In this document: in pieces, positions 47,585-57,031 of the stretch
Layout of the letters: each line of letters opens with the position of its first letter
Position numbering within the stretch: the stretch's first letter is position 1
From: Agromyces mangrovi
GTDB lineage: Bacteria > Actinomycetota > Actinomycetes > Actinomycetales > Microbacteriaceae
NCBI RefSeq assembly: GCF_030296695.1
Contig: NZ_AP027737.1
Coordinates: forward strand, 3,348,001-3,412,000
DNA: 64,000 nucleotides
Reading direction: 5' to 3'
Made by a program: the position numbers and the translations under genes
The notes under the pieces: generated by a model
Databases searched by the model: none
Told to the model about the DNA's origin: nothing
The model's input: only the letters and a program-made list of their open reading frames with translations

Positions 47585-49201
47585 CTAGTGGTGGTCGGAG
47601 TGCGACGCCTCGAGCTCGGCCCGCGTGACCGGCGCGATGCGGTCCTCGAAGAACCAGCGCGAGAATCCGGCGCGCATCTTCTGCCAGACCGAGATCTTGC
47701 CGCGGGCATCCGGGCGGATCATGAGCGGCGCGTAGCTCTCGTAGCTCACGAGGCGCCAGCGGTCGTACTCGTCGAGGGGCTGGTGCACCTCGATGAACTC
47801 GCCGCCGGGCAGCTTCACGATGCGGCCGGACTCGTAGCCGTGGAGGACGACCTCGCGATCCTTCTTCTGCAGGGCGAGGCACACGCGCTTCGTGATGAAG
47901 TACGCCAGGAACGGCCCGAGGATGACCACGGCCTGGAGGGAGTGGATGACTCCCTCCATCGTGAGCTTGAAGTGCGTCGCGATGAGGTCCGAGCTCGCCG
48001 CCGCCCAGAGGCCGGCGTAGAACGTGACGCCCGCGGCACCGATGGCGGTGCGGGTCGGCGCGTTGCGCGGACGGTCGGCGATGTGGTGCTCGCGCTTGTC
48101 GCCGGTGATCCACGCCTCGATGAACGGGTAGATGAACACGAGGCCGAGGAACACGAGCAGGCCCACGAGCGGCACGAGGATGTTGAACGACCACGTGCGC
48201 TCGAGCCAGACGAACTCCCACCCCGGCGGGATGAGCCGCAGGGCGCCGTCGGCGAAGCCGATGTACCAGTCGGGCTGGGTACCGGCCGACACGGGGGACG
48301 GGTCGTACGGGCCGTAGTTCCAGATCGGGTTGATCGTGAACAGCGACGCGATCAGCGCGAGGACACCGAAGACGATGAAGAAGAAGCCACCGGCCTTCGC
48401 GGCGTACACCGGGAGGATGGGCGGGCCGACCGCGTTCTGCTGCGTCTTGCCGGGTGCGGCGTACTGGGTGTGCTTGTGCACGACCACGAACAGCAGGTGC
48501 ACCGCGATCAGCGCGACGATGATGGCCGGCAGCAGCAGGATGTGCAGCGTGTACAGGCGGCCCACGATCGCCGTGCCGGGGAACTCGCCGCCGAACAGCA
48601 GGAACGAGGTCCAGGTGCCGATCACCGGCATGCCCTTGATCATGCCGTCGATGATGCGGAGGCCGTTGCCCGAGAGCAGGTCGTCGGGGAGCGAGTAGCC
48701 CGTGAAGCCCTCGCCCATTGCGAGGACGAAGAGCACGAAGCCGATGACCCAGTTCAGCTCACGCGGCTTGCGGAACGCACCCGTGAAGAAGATGCGGAGC
48801 ATGTGCAGGCCGATGGCCGCCACGAACAGCAGCGCCGCCCAGTGGTGCATCTGGCGCACGAAGAGGCCGCCCCGCAGGTCGAAGGAGATGTCGAGCGTCG
48901 ACGCCATGGCGACCGACATCTCGATGCCCTTGAGCGGCACGTACGAGCCCTCGTAGTGCACCTCGGCCATCGACGCCTGGAAGAAGAACGTCAGGAAGGT
49001 GCCCGAGATGAGCACGACGACGAAGCTGAAGAGCGCGATCTCTCCGAGCAGGAAGGACCAGTGGTCGGGGAAGGCCTTGCGGCCGAGCTCCTTGACGACG
49101 GTCGAGATGCTCGTGCGCTCGTCGATGTAGTTCGACGCGGCCGCCGTGAAGCCGCCCTTGCGCTTCTCGGGGGCGCTGGTGGTCGGTGCTGCGGTGCTCA
49201 A
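47585..49201 (-). CDS. qcrB: Cytochrome bc1 complex cytochrome b subunit
   Basis: A 538-residue membrane subunit with the two b hemes and both quinone sites. Heme ligands lie in RQMHHWAALLFVAAIGLHML and LLPAIIVALIAVHL; the Qo motif is PDWY (GTQPDWYIGFADGALR). The start is a TTG overlapping the qcrA stop (TTGA), so translation is coupled. Actinobacterial QcrB has a long C-terminal cytoplasmic extension, here ending in LEASHSDHH. With QcrA, QcrC and the aa3 oxidase it forms the bc1-aa3 supercomplex. Confidence 0.96.
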   Translation of the reverse strand: MSTAAPTTSAPEKRKGGFTAAASNYIDERTSISTVVKELGRKAFPDHWSFLLGEIALFSFVVVLISGTFLTFFFQASMAEVHYEGSYVPLKGIEMSVAMASTLDISFDLRGGLFVRQMHHWAALLFVAAIGLHMLRIFFTGAFRKPRELNWVIGFVLFVLAMGEGFTGYSLPDDLLSGNGLRIIDGMIKGMPVIGTWTSFLLFGGEFPGTAIVGRLYTLHILLLPAIIVALIAVHLLFVVVHKHTQYAAPGKTQQNAVGPPILPVYAAKAGGFFFIVFGVLALIASLFTINPIWNYGPYDPSPVSAGTQPDWYIGFADGALRLIPPGWEFVWLERTWSFNILVPLVGLLVFLGLVFIYPFIEAWITGDKREHHIADRPRNAPTRTAIGAAGVTFYAGLWAAASSDLIATHFKLTMEGVIHSLQAVVILGPFLAYFITKRVCLALQKKDREVVLHGYESGRIVKLPGGEFIEVHQPLDEYDRWRLVSYESYAPLMIRPDARGKISVWQKMRAGFSRWFFEDRIAPVTRAELEASHSDHH

Positions 49202-50274
49202 TGACGCTCCCAGAAGCTCGGGCCGACGGGTTCGGTGAAGTCGCTCTGCGCGACGAGGTAGCCCTCGTCGTCGACCGCGATGGGCAGCTGGGGGAGCGGC
49301 CGCTTCGCCGGGCCGAAGATGACCTCGCAGTGGTTCGCGACGTCGAACTGCGACTGGTGGCAGGGGCAGAGCAGGTGGTGCGTGTGCTGCTCGTACAGAG
49401 CCACGGGGCATCCGACGTGCGTGCAGATCTTGGAGTACGCCACGATGCCCTGGTACGACCAGTCGGCGCGGTCGGGGGCCTCGTTGAGCTCCTCCGGGTT
49501 GAGGCGCATGAGGAGCACGGCCGCCTTGGCCTTCTCCTCGAGCTTGTGGTGCTCGAGTTCGTTCAGGCCCTCGGGGATGACGTGGAAGGCGCTGCCGATG
49601 GTGACGTCGGACGCCTTGATGGGCACGCCCGACGGGTCGAGCGTCAGGCGCGTGCCCTGTGCCCACATGGTGTGGCTGAGCAGCTCCACCGGGTCCTGGT
49701 CCTGCGGCGCGAGCCCGCGGAAGAGCACGACGGCGGGCAGCGGGAAGACCACGAGCGCACCGATGAGGCTGTTGCGGATGACGGAGCGGCGGCTGAAGCC
49801 CGACTCCTGGTCGGCGTCCTGGAACACCTTCACCGCGCCCGCGCGGGTCTCCTCGGAGCCGCGGACCGGGTGACGCTCATCGACGAGTTCGACGTCGTGC
49901 ATGAGCGCCTTGGCCCAGTGCACCGCGCCGAAGCCGATCGCGAGCAGGGCGAGCGAGACGCCGAGGCCGAAGAACAGGTTGTTGAGACGGACGTCGAAGA
50001 CGTTGTTCGACTCCATCGGGAAGATCATGTACGCGGCGATCGCCCACACGCTGCCGACGATCGACAGGTAGAACATCGTGTAGACGGAGCGCTCCGCCGA
50101 CTTCGCCTTCTTCGGGTCCTCGTCGGTGACCCGCTTGCGGTGCGGAGGGAATCCGGGGTTCTCGAATCCGTCCGCGACGACCACTGCGGTCCCGGGGGAG
50201 GCGGCGACCTCCTGCTCGTGCGATGACGAGCCGGCAGCGGCGATGTCGGTACCGCCGTTGTCGTCCTGTGCCAT
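49198..50274 (-). CDS. qcrA: Cytochrome bc1 complex Rieske iron-sulfur subunit
   Basis: A 358-residue Rieske protein. The 2Fe-2S ligands are in CTHVGCPVALYEQ and LLCPCHQSQFDV, followed by GPAKRPLPQLPI. Three membrane segments precede the cluster domain, the actinobacterial arrangement rather than one. The first 60 residues are cytoplasmic and polar. The ATG follows AAGGAG. Middle gene of qcrC-qcrA-qcrB. Confidence 0.96.
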   Translation of the reverse strand: MAQDDNGGTDIAAAGSSSHEQEVAASPGTAVVVADGFENPGFPPHRKRVTDEDPKKAKSAERSVYTMFYLSIVGSVWAIAAYMIFPMESNNVFDVRLNNLFFGLGVSLALLAIGFGAVHWAKALMHDVELVDERHPVRGSEETRAGAVKVFQDADQESGFSRRSVIRNSLIGALVVFPLPAVVLFRGLAPQDQDPVELLSHTMWAQGTRLTLDPSGVPIKASDVTIGSAFHVIPEGLNELEHHKLEEKAKAAVLLMRLNPEELNEAPDRADWSYQGIVAYSKICTHVGCPVALYEQHTHHLLCPCHQSQFDVANHCEVIFGPAKRPLPQLPIAVDDEGYLVAQSDFTEPVGPSFWERH

Positions 50275-50310
50275 GGTTCTCCTTCTTACGCTTCCTCGTC
50301 GCCCGTGCGC

Positions 50311-51102
50311 CTAGTTCGACTTCGCCGTGATCCACACGGTGATCGCCACGATGGTGCCGAGACCGAAGATCCAGATGAAGAGTCCCTCGGACACGGGGCC
50401 GAGCGAGCCGAGCTCGAATCCACCCGGGGAGCGGTTGTCCTGGATGTACTGCAGGTAGGTGATGATGTCGCGCTTGTCTTCCGGCGTGATGTTCAGGTCG
50501 TTGAACACCGGCATGTTCTGCGGGCCCGTGACCATGGCCTCGTAGATGTGCACGCCCGAGACGTCGTTCAGCGCGGGGGCGTACTTGCCCTCGGTGAGTG
50601 CGCCGCCGGCGCCGGCGACGTTGTGGCACATCGCGCAGTTGATGCGGAACAGCTCGGCGCCGTTCGCGGCGTCGCCGCCGCCGTTGACCAGGCTGTCTGC
50701 GGGGATGTCCGGGCCGGGGCCGAGGGATGCGACGTAGTAGGCGAGCTGCTTGGTCTGCTCATCGGTGAACTGGACCGGCTTCTGCTCCGCCTGCGGGCCC
50801 TGCATCTGCATGGGCATGCGGCCGGTGCCGACCTGGAAGTCGACCGCGGCGGCGCCGACGCCGACGAGGCTCGGGCCGGCCTCCGTGCCCTGGGCGTCGA
50901 GGCCGTGGCACGTGGCGCAGTTCGCCTGGAAGAGCTTCTTGCCCTCCTCGATGGTCTGCTGCGACGTCGCCTCGACCTCGGCCTGTGCGGTACCCGTGCT
51001 GAAGGCGGCGTACGCGCCGCCCGTGAACACGAGGCCCAGGGCGAGCAGTGCCACGGTGGCGAGCGGGGAACGTCGTCCCGTCCGACGCTTCGAGCTGGTC
51101 AT
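50311..51102 (-). CDS. qcrC: Cytochrome bc1 complex diheme cytochrome c subunit
   Basis: A 263-residue diheme cytochrome c. An N-terminal membrane segment or signal (LATVALLALGLVFTGGAYA) precedes two heme sites, ANCATCHGLDAQGTE (about residue 62) and INCAMCHNVAGAGG (about 160), and a C-terminal anchor LFIWIFGLGTIVAITVWIT. In actinobacteria it carries electrons from QcrA straight to CtaC, replacing soluble cytochrome c. AGGAAGAG precedes the ATG. Confidence 0.96.
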   Translation of the reverse strand: MTSSKRRTGRRSPLATVALLALGLVFTGGAYAAFSTGTAQAEVEATSQQTIEEGKKLFQANCATCHGLDAQGTEAGPSLVGVGAAAVDFQVGTGRMPMQMQGPQAEQKPVQFTDEQTKQLAYYVASLGPGPDIPADSLVNGGGDAANGAELFRINCAMCHNVAGAGGALTEGKYAPALNDVSGVHIYEAMVTGPQNMPVFNDLNITPEDKRDIITYLQYIQDNRSPGGFELGSLGPVSEGLFIWIFGLGTIVAITVWITAKSN

Positions 51103-51152
51103 CGTTCTCTTCCTGTTGCGGTGCATGCGGATGTTCGTGGGCTCCCCGAGCG

Positions 51153-51788
51153 TCATTTGAGGACGTAGATGACGAAGAAGAGGCCGATCCAGACGACGTC
51201 GACGAAGTGCCAGTAGTACGACACGACGATCGCGCTCGTCGCCTCCTTGTGCCCGAAGTGCGAGACCGCGTAGGCACGGCCGACCACGAGCAGCATGGCG
51301 ATGAGGCCGCCGGTCACGTGCAGGGCGTGGAAACCGGTGGTGAGATAGAAGGCCGAGCCGTAGGCGTTCGAGTCGAACGCGATGCCCTCGGAGACCAGCT
51401 GCGCGTATTCGAGCACCTGGCCCGACACGAAGATGGCGCCGAGCACGTAGCTCAGCAGGAACCACTCGACGAGGCCCCACTTCATCAGGTTGAACGGCCC
51501 ACCGGTGCGGCGCGGCTGGAAGCGCTCCGCAGCGAAGACGCCGAACTGCGCCGTGAACGAGGAGGCGACCAGGATCGCCGTGTTGATCGCGGCGAACGGG
51601 ACGTTCAGGCGGTCGGCCTCGAAGTTCCAGAGCTCGGGTGACGTGGACCGCAGCGTGAAGTAGATCGCGAAGAGGCCGGCGAAGAACATCACCTCGCTGC
51701 CGAGCCAGACGATCGTGCCCACCGCGACGGTGTTGGGCCTGTTGATCACGGGCGGTGTGGCCGCAGGGGCGATTGAAGAGCTCGTCAC
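51153..51788 (-). CDS. ctaE: Cytochrome c oxidase subunit III
   Basis: A 211-residue membrane subunit with about five segments. Signature stretches are [38 protein letters not shown] and [19 protein letters not shown]. The start is set at the GTG giving [10 protein letters not shown] because a CATAAT -10 box ends 7 nt before it; the ATG three codons upstream lies inside that box and is the alternative. Promoter-proximal gene of ctaE-qcrC-qcrA-qcrB, diverging from trpD. Confidence 0.94.
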   Translation of the reverse strand: MTSSSIAPAATPPVINRPNTVAVGTIVWLGSEVMFFAGLFAIYFTLRSTSPELWNFEADRLNVPFAAINTAILVASSFTAQFGVFAAERFQPRRTGGPFNLMKWGLVEWFLLSYVLGAIFVSGQVLEYAQLVSEGIAFDSNAYGSAFYLTTGFHALHVTGGLIAMLLVVGRAYAVSHFGHKEATSAIVVSYYWHFVDVVWIGLFFVIYVLK

Positions 51789-51795
51789 GCTCCCC

Positions 51796-51801
51796 ATTAT
51801 G
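51796..51801 (-). promoter_or_regulatory. -10 box for ctaE-qcrCAB, leaderless
   Basis: CATAAT on the minus strand ends 7 nt before the GTG of ctaE. Confidence 0.45.
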
Positions 51802-51917
51802 GCCGATTTCCGAGGGCGGTTTTGAGCAGGGTGGCGGACGTGTCTCCGAAACGCATGGGAACGACCCCTGAATCCCGCCGTGAACGGCCCGTGAATCCGC
51901 AGGGAATCGGCTCTGGC

Positions 51918-51923
51918 TAGGAT
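51918..51923 (+). promoter_or_regulatory. -10 box, leaderless start of trpD
   Basis: TAGGAT ends 6 nt before the trpD ATG. Confidence 0.45.
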
Positions 51924-51929
51924 CGTGGC

Positions 51930-52981
51930 ATGCCCGAGACCCCCACCTGGCCGTCGGTCCTGACCGCCCTCCTCGACCGCGAGGACCTGAGCGTCGCCGA
52001 TGCGGCGTGGTGCATGGAACAGGTGATGACGGGCGACGCCACACCCGCCCAGCTCGCCGCCTTCCTCGTGGCGCTGCGTGCGAAGGGGAGACCGTCGACG
52101 AGGTCGTCGGGTTCCGCGACGCGATCCTCGACCACGCGGTCGCGCTCGACGTCGACCCGATGGCGCTCGACATCGTGGGCACGGGCGGCGACCGCGTCGG
52201 CACGGTGAACGTGTCGACCATGGCATCCATCGTCGCGGCGGCATCCGGAGCCCCCGTGGTCAAGCACGGCAACCGCGCCGCCAGCTCGGCGTCGGGGTCG
52301 TCCGACGTGCTCGCCGCGCTCGGCGTCGACCTGGGCATCGACCCGTCGCGCGTGGCATCCGTGCTCGACGAGGTGGGCATCACGTTCGTCTACGCGGCCG
52401 CGTTCCACCCCGGCTTCCGGCACGCGGGCCCCACGCGCGCCGACCTCGGCATCCCGACCGTCTTCAACATCCTCGGACCGCTCTGCAACCCGGCCCGCGC
52501 CGAGGCGTCGGCGGTCGGGGTGGCGCAGCTCGACCGGGTGCCGCTCATCGTCGGCGTCTTCCAGACCCGCGGCGCGACCGCACTCGTGTTCCGCGGCGAC
52601 GACGGGCTCGACGAGCTGACGACGACCGGGCACAGCCACATCTGGGAGGTCTCGGGCGGCACGGTGCGCGAGCACGACCTGGACCCGCGCGAACTGGGCA
52701 TCGCCCGCGCCGACATCGCCGACCTGCTGGGCGGCGATGCGGCGCACAACGCCGGCGTGGTACGCGAGGTGTTCGGCGGCGCCGCCGGGCCCGTGCGCGA
52801 CATCGTGCTGCTGAACGCGGCGGCGGGTCTCGTCTCGTACGCGCTCGCCCGCGATCCCTCGCAGCTGCAGCGGAGCATCCTCGACCGGTTCCGCGAGCAA
52901 CTCGCGGTCGCCGCGGAGGCGATCGACTCCGGTGCGGCCGCGGCCAAGCTCGACGCGTGGGTGCGGGCGACCGTCAGCTGA
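51930..52981 (+). CDS. trpD: Anthranilate phosphoribosyltransferase, frameshifted
   Basis: Second step of tryptophan synthesis, joining anthranilate to PRPP; 350 residues after repair. The N-terminal helical domain is in one frame up to [12 protein letters not shown]; the family sequence continues in another as [15 protein letters not shown]. One G added to the run 52085-52088 restores it. The PRPP site is [17 protein letters not shown], then [13 protein letters not shown] and FAAAFHP-like [13 protein letters not shown]. It stands alone, away from other trp genes. The stop overlaps the glpK stop by 8 nt. Confidence 0.93.
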
Positions 52982-54487
52982 CGTCCTCGTCGACCCAGTC
53001 GAAGGTCTTCGTCACGGCCTTGCGCCACTGGCGCATGAGGCGTGCGCGCTCCTCGTCGTCGATGGCGGGCTCCCAGCGGCGGTCCTCGCGCCAGTTCGCG
53101 CGGAGCTCGTCGAGGTCGCTCCAGACGCCGGTCGCGAGCCCCGCGGCGTAGGCGGCGCCGAGCGCGGTGGTCTCGGCCACGACAGGGCGCACGACGGGCA
53201 TGCCGAGGATGTCGGCCTGGAACTGCAGCAGGGTGTCGTTGGCGGTCATGCCGCCGTCGACCTTCAACTCCGTGGGCGGGGTGCCCGTGTCGGCGATCAC
53301 GGCGTCGAGCACCTCGCGCGACTGGAACGCGGTCGACTCGAGCACCGCACGGGCCAGGTGCCCCTTGTTGACGAAGCGGGTGAGGCCGACGAGCGCGCCC
53401 CGGGCGTCCGGGCGCCAGTACGGGGCGTAGAGGCCGGAGAAGGCGGGCACGAAGTACGCGCCGCCATTGTCGTCGACGGTCTTCGCGATGGTCTCGATCT
53501 CAGCGGCATCCGAGATCAGGCCCAGGTTGTCGCGCACCCACTGCACGAGCGAGCCGGTGACCGCGATCGACCCCTCGAGCGCGTAGTGCGGCGGCGCATC
53601 GCCGAGGCGGTACCCGACCGTGGTGAGCAGGCCGTTGGCCGAGCGCACGATCTCCTCGCCCGTGTTCACGATCAGGAAGTTGCCCGTGCCGTAGGTGTTC
53701 TTGGACTCGCCCGCGTCGAACGCCGCCTGCCCGAAGGTCGCCGCCTGCTGGTCGCCGAGGATGCCGGCGATGGGCGTCTCGCGCAGCAGGCTCGACGGTG
53801 CCGCGGTGCCGTAGACCTCCGACGACGAGCGGATGTCGGGCAGCATCGCCCGCGGCACGTCGAACGCCTCGAGGATCTCGTCGCTCCACTGGAGCGTCTC
53901 GAGGTCCATGAAGAGGGTGCGGCTGGCGTTCGTGACATCCGTGGCGTGCACCCCGCCCGTGGGGCCGCCGGTGAGGTTCCAGAGCAGCCAGGTGTCGATC
54001 GTGCCGAACAGCAGCTCGCCCGCCTCGGCGCGCGCCCGGGCGCCGTCGACGTGCTCGAGGATCCACGCGAGCTTCGTGCCGGCGAAGTACGTGTTGAGCG
54101 GCAGGCCGGTCGTCGCGGCGAACCGGTCGCGGCCCCCTCCGCGGCCAGCCGGTCGACGATCGGCTGCGTGCGCGTGTCCTGCCAGACGATCGCGTTGTAC
54201 ACCGGGAGCCCGGTGGTGCGGTCCCACACCACGGCCGTCTCCCGCTGGTTCGTGATGCCGATCGCGCGGATGTCGTGACGGGTGATGCTCGCCTTGCCGA
54301 GGGCCTGGCCGATGACCTCGCCGGTGTTGCGCCAGATCTCGATGGGATCGTGCTCCACCCAGCCGGCGCGGGGGAGGATCTGCCGGTGCTCCAGCTGGCC
54401 GGTCGAGACCGTGCTCCCGTCGCGGTCGAACACCATCGCACGCGTGCTCGTGGTGCCCTGGTCGATCGCGATCACGTACTCGCCCAT
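52974..54487 (-). CDS. glpK: Glycerol kinase, frameshifted
   Basis: A 504-residue FGGY kinase (after repair) making glycerol 3-phosphate. The N-terminal half has [18 protein letters not shown] and [13 protein letters not shown]; the second has [26 protein letters not shown] and [14 protein letters not shown]. The break is in the five-base run 54133-54137; one more base restores [18 protein letters not shown]. The ATG gives MGEYVIAID. It diverges from dhaK with 165 bp between them, so glycerol and dihydroxyacetone use are linked. Confidence 0.94.
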
Positions 54488-54593
54488 CAGCGTGCCTCCC
54501 GGTCGCGCATCGACGCGCGGCATCCACGATACCGACGCGGCCCGTCGCCCGACAGCGTCGGCTTCGGGGCTGACGCCCCGCCCGCAGGCGGCG

Positions 54594-54599
54594 TAGGTT
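54594..54599 (+). promoter_or_regulatory. -10 box for dhaKLM
   Basis: TAGGTT, 53 nt before the dhaK ATG, in the gap shared with the divergent glpK. Confidence 0.35.
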
Positions 54600-54652
54600 G
54601 GGCTCGGGTGCCGCATCGCCGCGCAGCGCCCGCGGCGCACGAGGGGAGGGCC

Positions 54653-55654
54653 ATGAAGAAGCTGATCAACGACCCGGTCGACGTGGTCGCGGAGTCGCTG
54701 GCGGGGTTCGGCACGGCGCACGCCGACATCGTCCGCGTGGTGGCCGACCCGCTGCACGTGGTGCGGCGCGACGCGCCGGTGGCCGGGAAGGTGGCGCTCG
54801 TGAGCGGCGGGGGCAGCGGCCACGAGCCGCTGCACGCCGGATACGTGGGCCACGGCATGCTGGACGCCGCCGTGCCCGGCGCGGTGTTCACGTCGCCCAC
54901 GCCCGACCGCATCCTGGCGGCGATGCAGGCGGTGGACGCCGGCGCGGGCGTGCTGCTCATCGTGAAGAACTACACCGGCGACGTGCTGAACTTCGAGACC
55001 GCGGCCGAGCTCGCGGTCGCGCAGGGCATCGACGTCCGCACGGTGATCACCGACGACGACGTCGCCGTGACGGACTCGCTGTACACGGCCGGGCGCCGGG
55101 GCACGGGCGGCACCGTCCTCGTGGAGCGCATCGCGGGCGCGGCGGCGGAACGCGGCGACGACCTCGACGCGGTCGCGTCCATCGCCGCGGGCGTCAACGC
55201 GGACGCCCGGTCGATGGGGGTCGCGCTGACGCCCTGCACCGTGCCCCACTCGGGCGAGCCGAGCTTCACCCTGGCCGAGGACGAGATGGAGTTCGGCATC
55301 GGCATCCACGGCGAGCCGGGGCGCGAGACGCTTCCGATGGAGGCTGCCGACCGGATCGTCGACCGGCTCCTCGACGTGATCCTGCCCGACCTGCCCTTCG
55401 CCTCGGGAGACCGCGTGCTCCTCATGACCGACGGCATGGGCGGCACGCCGCTGGCCGAGCTGTACATCGCGCACCGGCGCGCGTCGGAGCGACTGGCGGA
55501 GGAGGGCATCGAGGTGGCGCGATCGCTCGTCGGCGACCACGTGACGGCGCTCGAGATGCAGGGTTGTGCACTGACGGTGCTGCGCCTCGACGACGAGCGC
55601 ATCGAGTTGTGGGATGCTCCCGTGCAGACCGCGTCGTTGCGGTGGCGGCGCTAG
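54653..55654 (+). CDS. dhaK: PTS-dependent dihydroxyacetone kinase, substrate-binding subunit DhaK
   Basis: A 333-residue subunit that holds dihydroxyacetone covalently on a His. [19 protein letters not shown] and [13 protein letters not shown] form the first block, [14 protein letters not shown] the next, and the hemiaminal His lies in [24 protein letters not shown] precedes the ATG. First gene of dhaKLM. Confidence 0.95.
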   Translation: MKKLINDPVDVVAESLAGFGTAHADIVRVVADPLHVVRRDAPVAGKVALVSGGGSGHEPLHAGYVGHGMLDAAVPGAVFTSPTPDRILAAMQAVDAGAGVLLIVKNYTGDVLNFETAAELAVAQGIDVRTVITDDDVAVTDSLYTAGRRGTGGTVLVERIAGAAAERGDDLDAVASIAAGVNADARSMGVALTPCTVPHSGEPSFTLAEDEMEFGIGIHGEPGRETLPMEAADRIVDRLLDVILPDLPFASGDRVLLMTDGMGGTPLAELYIAHRRASERLAEEGIEVARSLVGDHVTALEMQGCALTVLRLDDERIELWDAPVQTASLRWRR

Positions 55655-55680
55655 CGGCGGCGCCGAGAGTGAGGAGTGGC

Positions 55681-56337
55681 ATGGACGTTGACAGCAACTG
55701 GGCGACCGACTGGGTGCGACGGAGCGCCGACGCCGTCGCCGCGCACAAGGCCGACCTCGCCGCGCTCGACCGCGCGATCGGCGACGGCGACCACGGCGAG
55801 AACCTCGACCGCGGCTACCAGGCCGCGCTCGCGGCGCTCGACGGGCTGGGCGACGACGCGACGCCGGCCGATGCGCTCATGCTCGTCGCGACCACGCTCA
55901 TCTCCAACGTCGGCGGTGCGGCCGGCCCGCTGTACGGGACGGCGTTCCTGAAGGCATCGGGCGCCGCCCAGGGGCTCGACGAGCTCGGGCCGTCGGACGT
56001 GGTTGCGATCCTCACCGCGGCACGCGACGGCATCGTGCTGCGCGGCAAGGCCGAACCGGGCGACAAGACGATGGTCGATGCGTGGACTCCCGCGGTCGAG
56101 GCGGCGAGCGCCGCCGCTGCGGCCGGGTCGGACGTGCGAGCGGTGCTGGAGGCCGCGGCGGGTGCGGCCGAGCAGGGCGCGGCCGACACCGAGCCGCTCG
56201 TCGCCCGGAAGGGGCGGGCGAGCTACCTGGGCGAGCGGTCGGCCGGGCACCGCGACCCGGGGGCCGAGTCGACCGCGCTGCTGCTGCGCGCAGCGGCCGA
56301 GGCGGCGGCGGATGCGGCGGAGCGCCGTGGCAGCTGA
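55681..56337 (+). CDS. dhaL: Dihydroxyacetone kinase, ADP-binding subunit DhaL
   Basis: A 218-residue helical barrel holding tightly bound ADP, which is phosphorylated by DhaM and passes phosphate to dihydroxyacetone. Magnesium ligands lie in [29 protein letters not shown] and [11 protein letters not shown] follow. It starts 26 nt after dhaK and overlaps dhaM by 11 nt. Confidence 0.94.
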   Translation: MDVDSNWATDWVRRSADAVAAHKADLAALDRAIGDGDHGENLDRGYQAALAALDGLGDDATPADALMLVATTLISNVGGAAGPLYGTAFLKASGAAQGLDELGPSDVVAILTAARDGIVLRGKAEPGDKTMVDAWTPAVEAASAAAAAGSDVRAVLEAAAGAAEQGAADTEPLVARKGRASYLGERSAGHRDPGAESTALLLRAAAEAAADAAERRGS

Positions 56338-57025
56338 CCCGAACGCGCCCAGGGTCGGGCTCGTGTTCGTCTCCCACTCGGCGGCCATTGCCGACGGATT
56401 GGTGGAGCTCGCCCGTCAGATGGCGGAGGACGTGGTGCTGGTCGCCGCGGGCGGCACCGACGACGGCGGCATCGGCACGAGCTTCGCGAAGGTCTCGGAG
56501 GGCATCGCGCGTGCGGACGCGGGCAGCGGCGCCGCGGTCCTGTTCGACCTGGGCAGCGCGGTGCTGACCGCCGAGACGGCGCTGGACTTCGTCGAGGACG
56601 ACCAGCGGGCGCGCGTGCGTGTGGTGGATGCGCCGCTGGTCGAGGGCGGTGTCGCCGCGGCGGTGGCGGCGCAGACGGGCGGCACGCTGGACGAGGTGGT
56701 CGCGGCCGCGAGCGGCGCGGCGCGCGGCGAGGCGGCGGGCGAATCGCCGCCCGCCGACCCGGGCCGGCCGCGATACGAACGCACCGTCACGCTCCGCAAC
56801 GAGGCGGGCCTGCACGCCCGCCCCGCGGCCGAGTTCGTACGCCTCGCGAGCACCTTCGACGCGCACGTGTTCGTCGACGGGAAGGACGCGAAGAGCCTGT
56901 TGGCGATCATGTCCCTGGGGGCGGTGCGCGGCGACGACGTCACCATCTCGTCCGACGACACGCGGGCGCGCTCCGCGGTCGACGCGCTCGCGGAGCTCGT
57001 CGAGTCGGGCTTCGGCGAGGCGTGA
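56327..57025 (+). CDS. dhaM: Dihydroxyacetone kinase phosphoryl donor DhaM with HPr domain
   Basis: A 232-residue two-domain PTS protein. Residues 1-125 are the EIIA-mannose-like domain with the phospho-His in LVFVSHSAAIADG and the DGGIGTSF loop. Residues 145-230 are an HPr domain with its His in NEAGLHARPAAEFVRLAS, but Ser46-equivalent regulation is not obvious. The fusion lets EI phosphorylate DhaM directly. The GTG start lies inside dhaL, a tight coupling. No Enzyme I gene is in the window. Confidence 0.9.
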   Translation: MAADPNAPRVGLVFVSHSAAIADGLVELARQMAEDVVLVAAGGTDDGGIGTSFAKVSEGIARADAGSGAAVLFDLGSAVLTAETALDFVEDDQRARVRVVDAPLVEGGVAAAVAAQTGGTLDEVVAAASGAARGEAAGESPPADPGRPRYERTVTLRNEAGLHARPAAEFVRLASTFDAHVFVDGKDAKSLLAIMSLGAVRGDDVTISSDDTRARSAVDALAELVESGFGEA

Positions 57026-57031
57026 CCGGGG

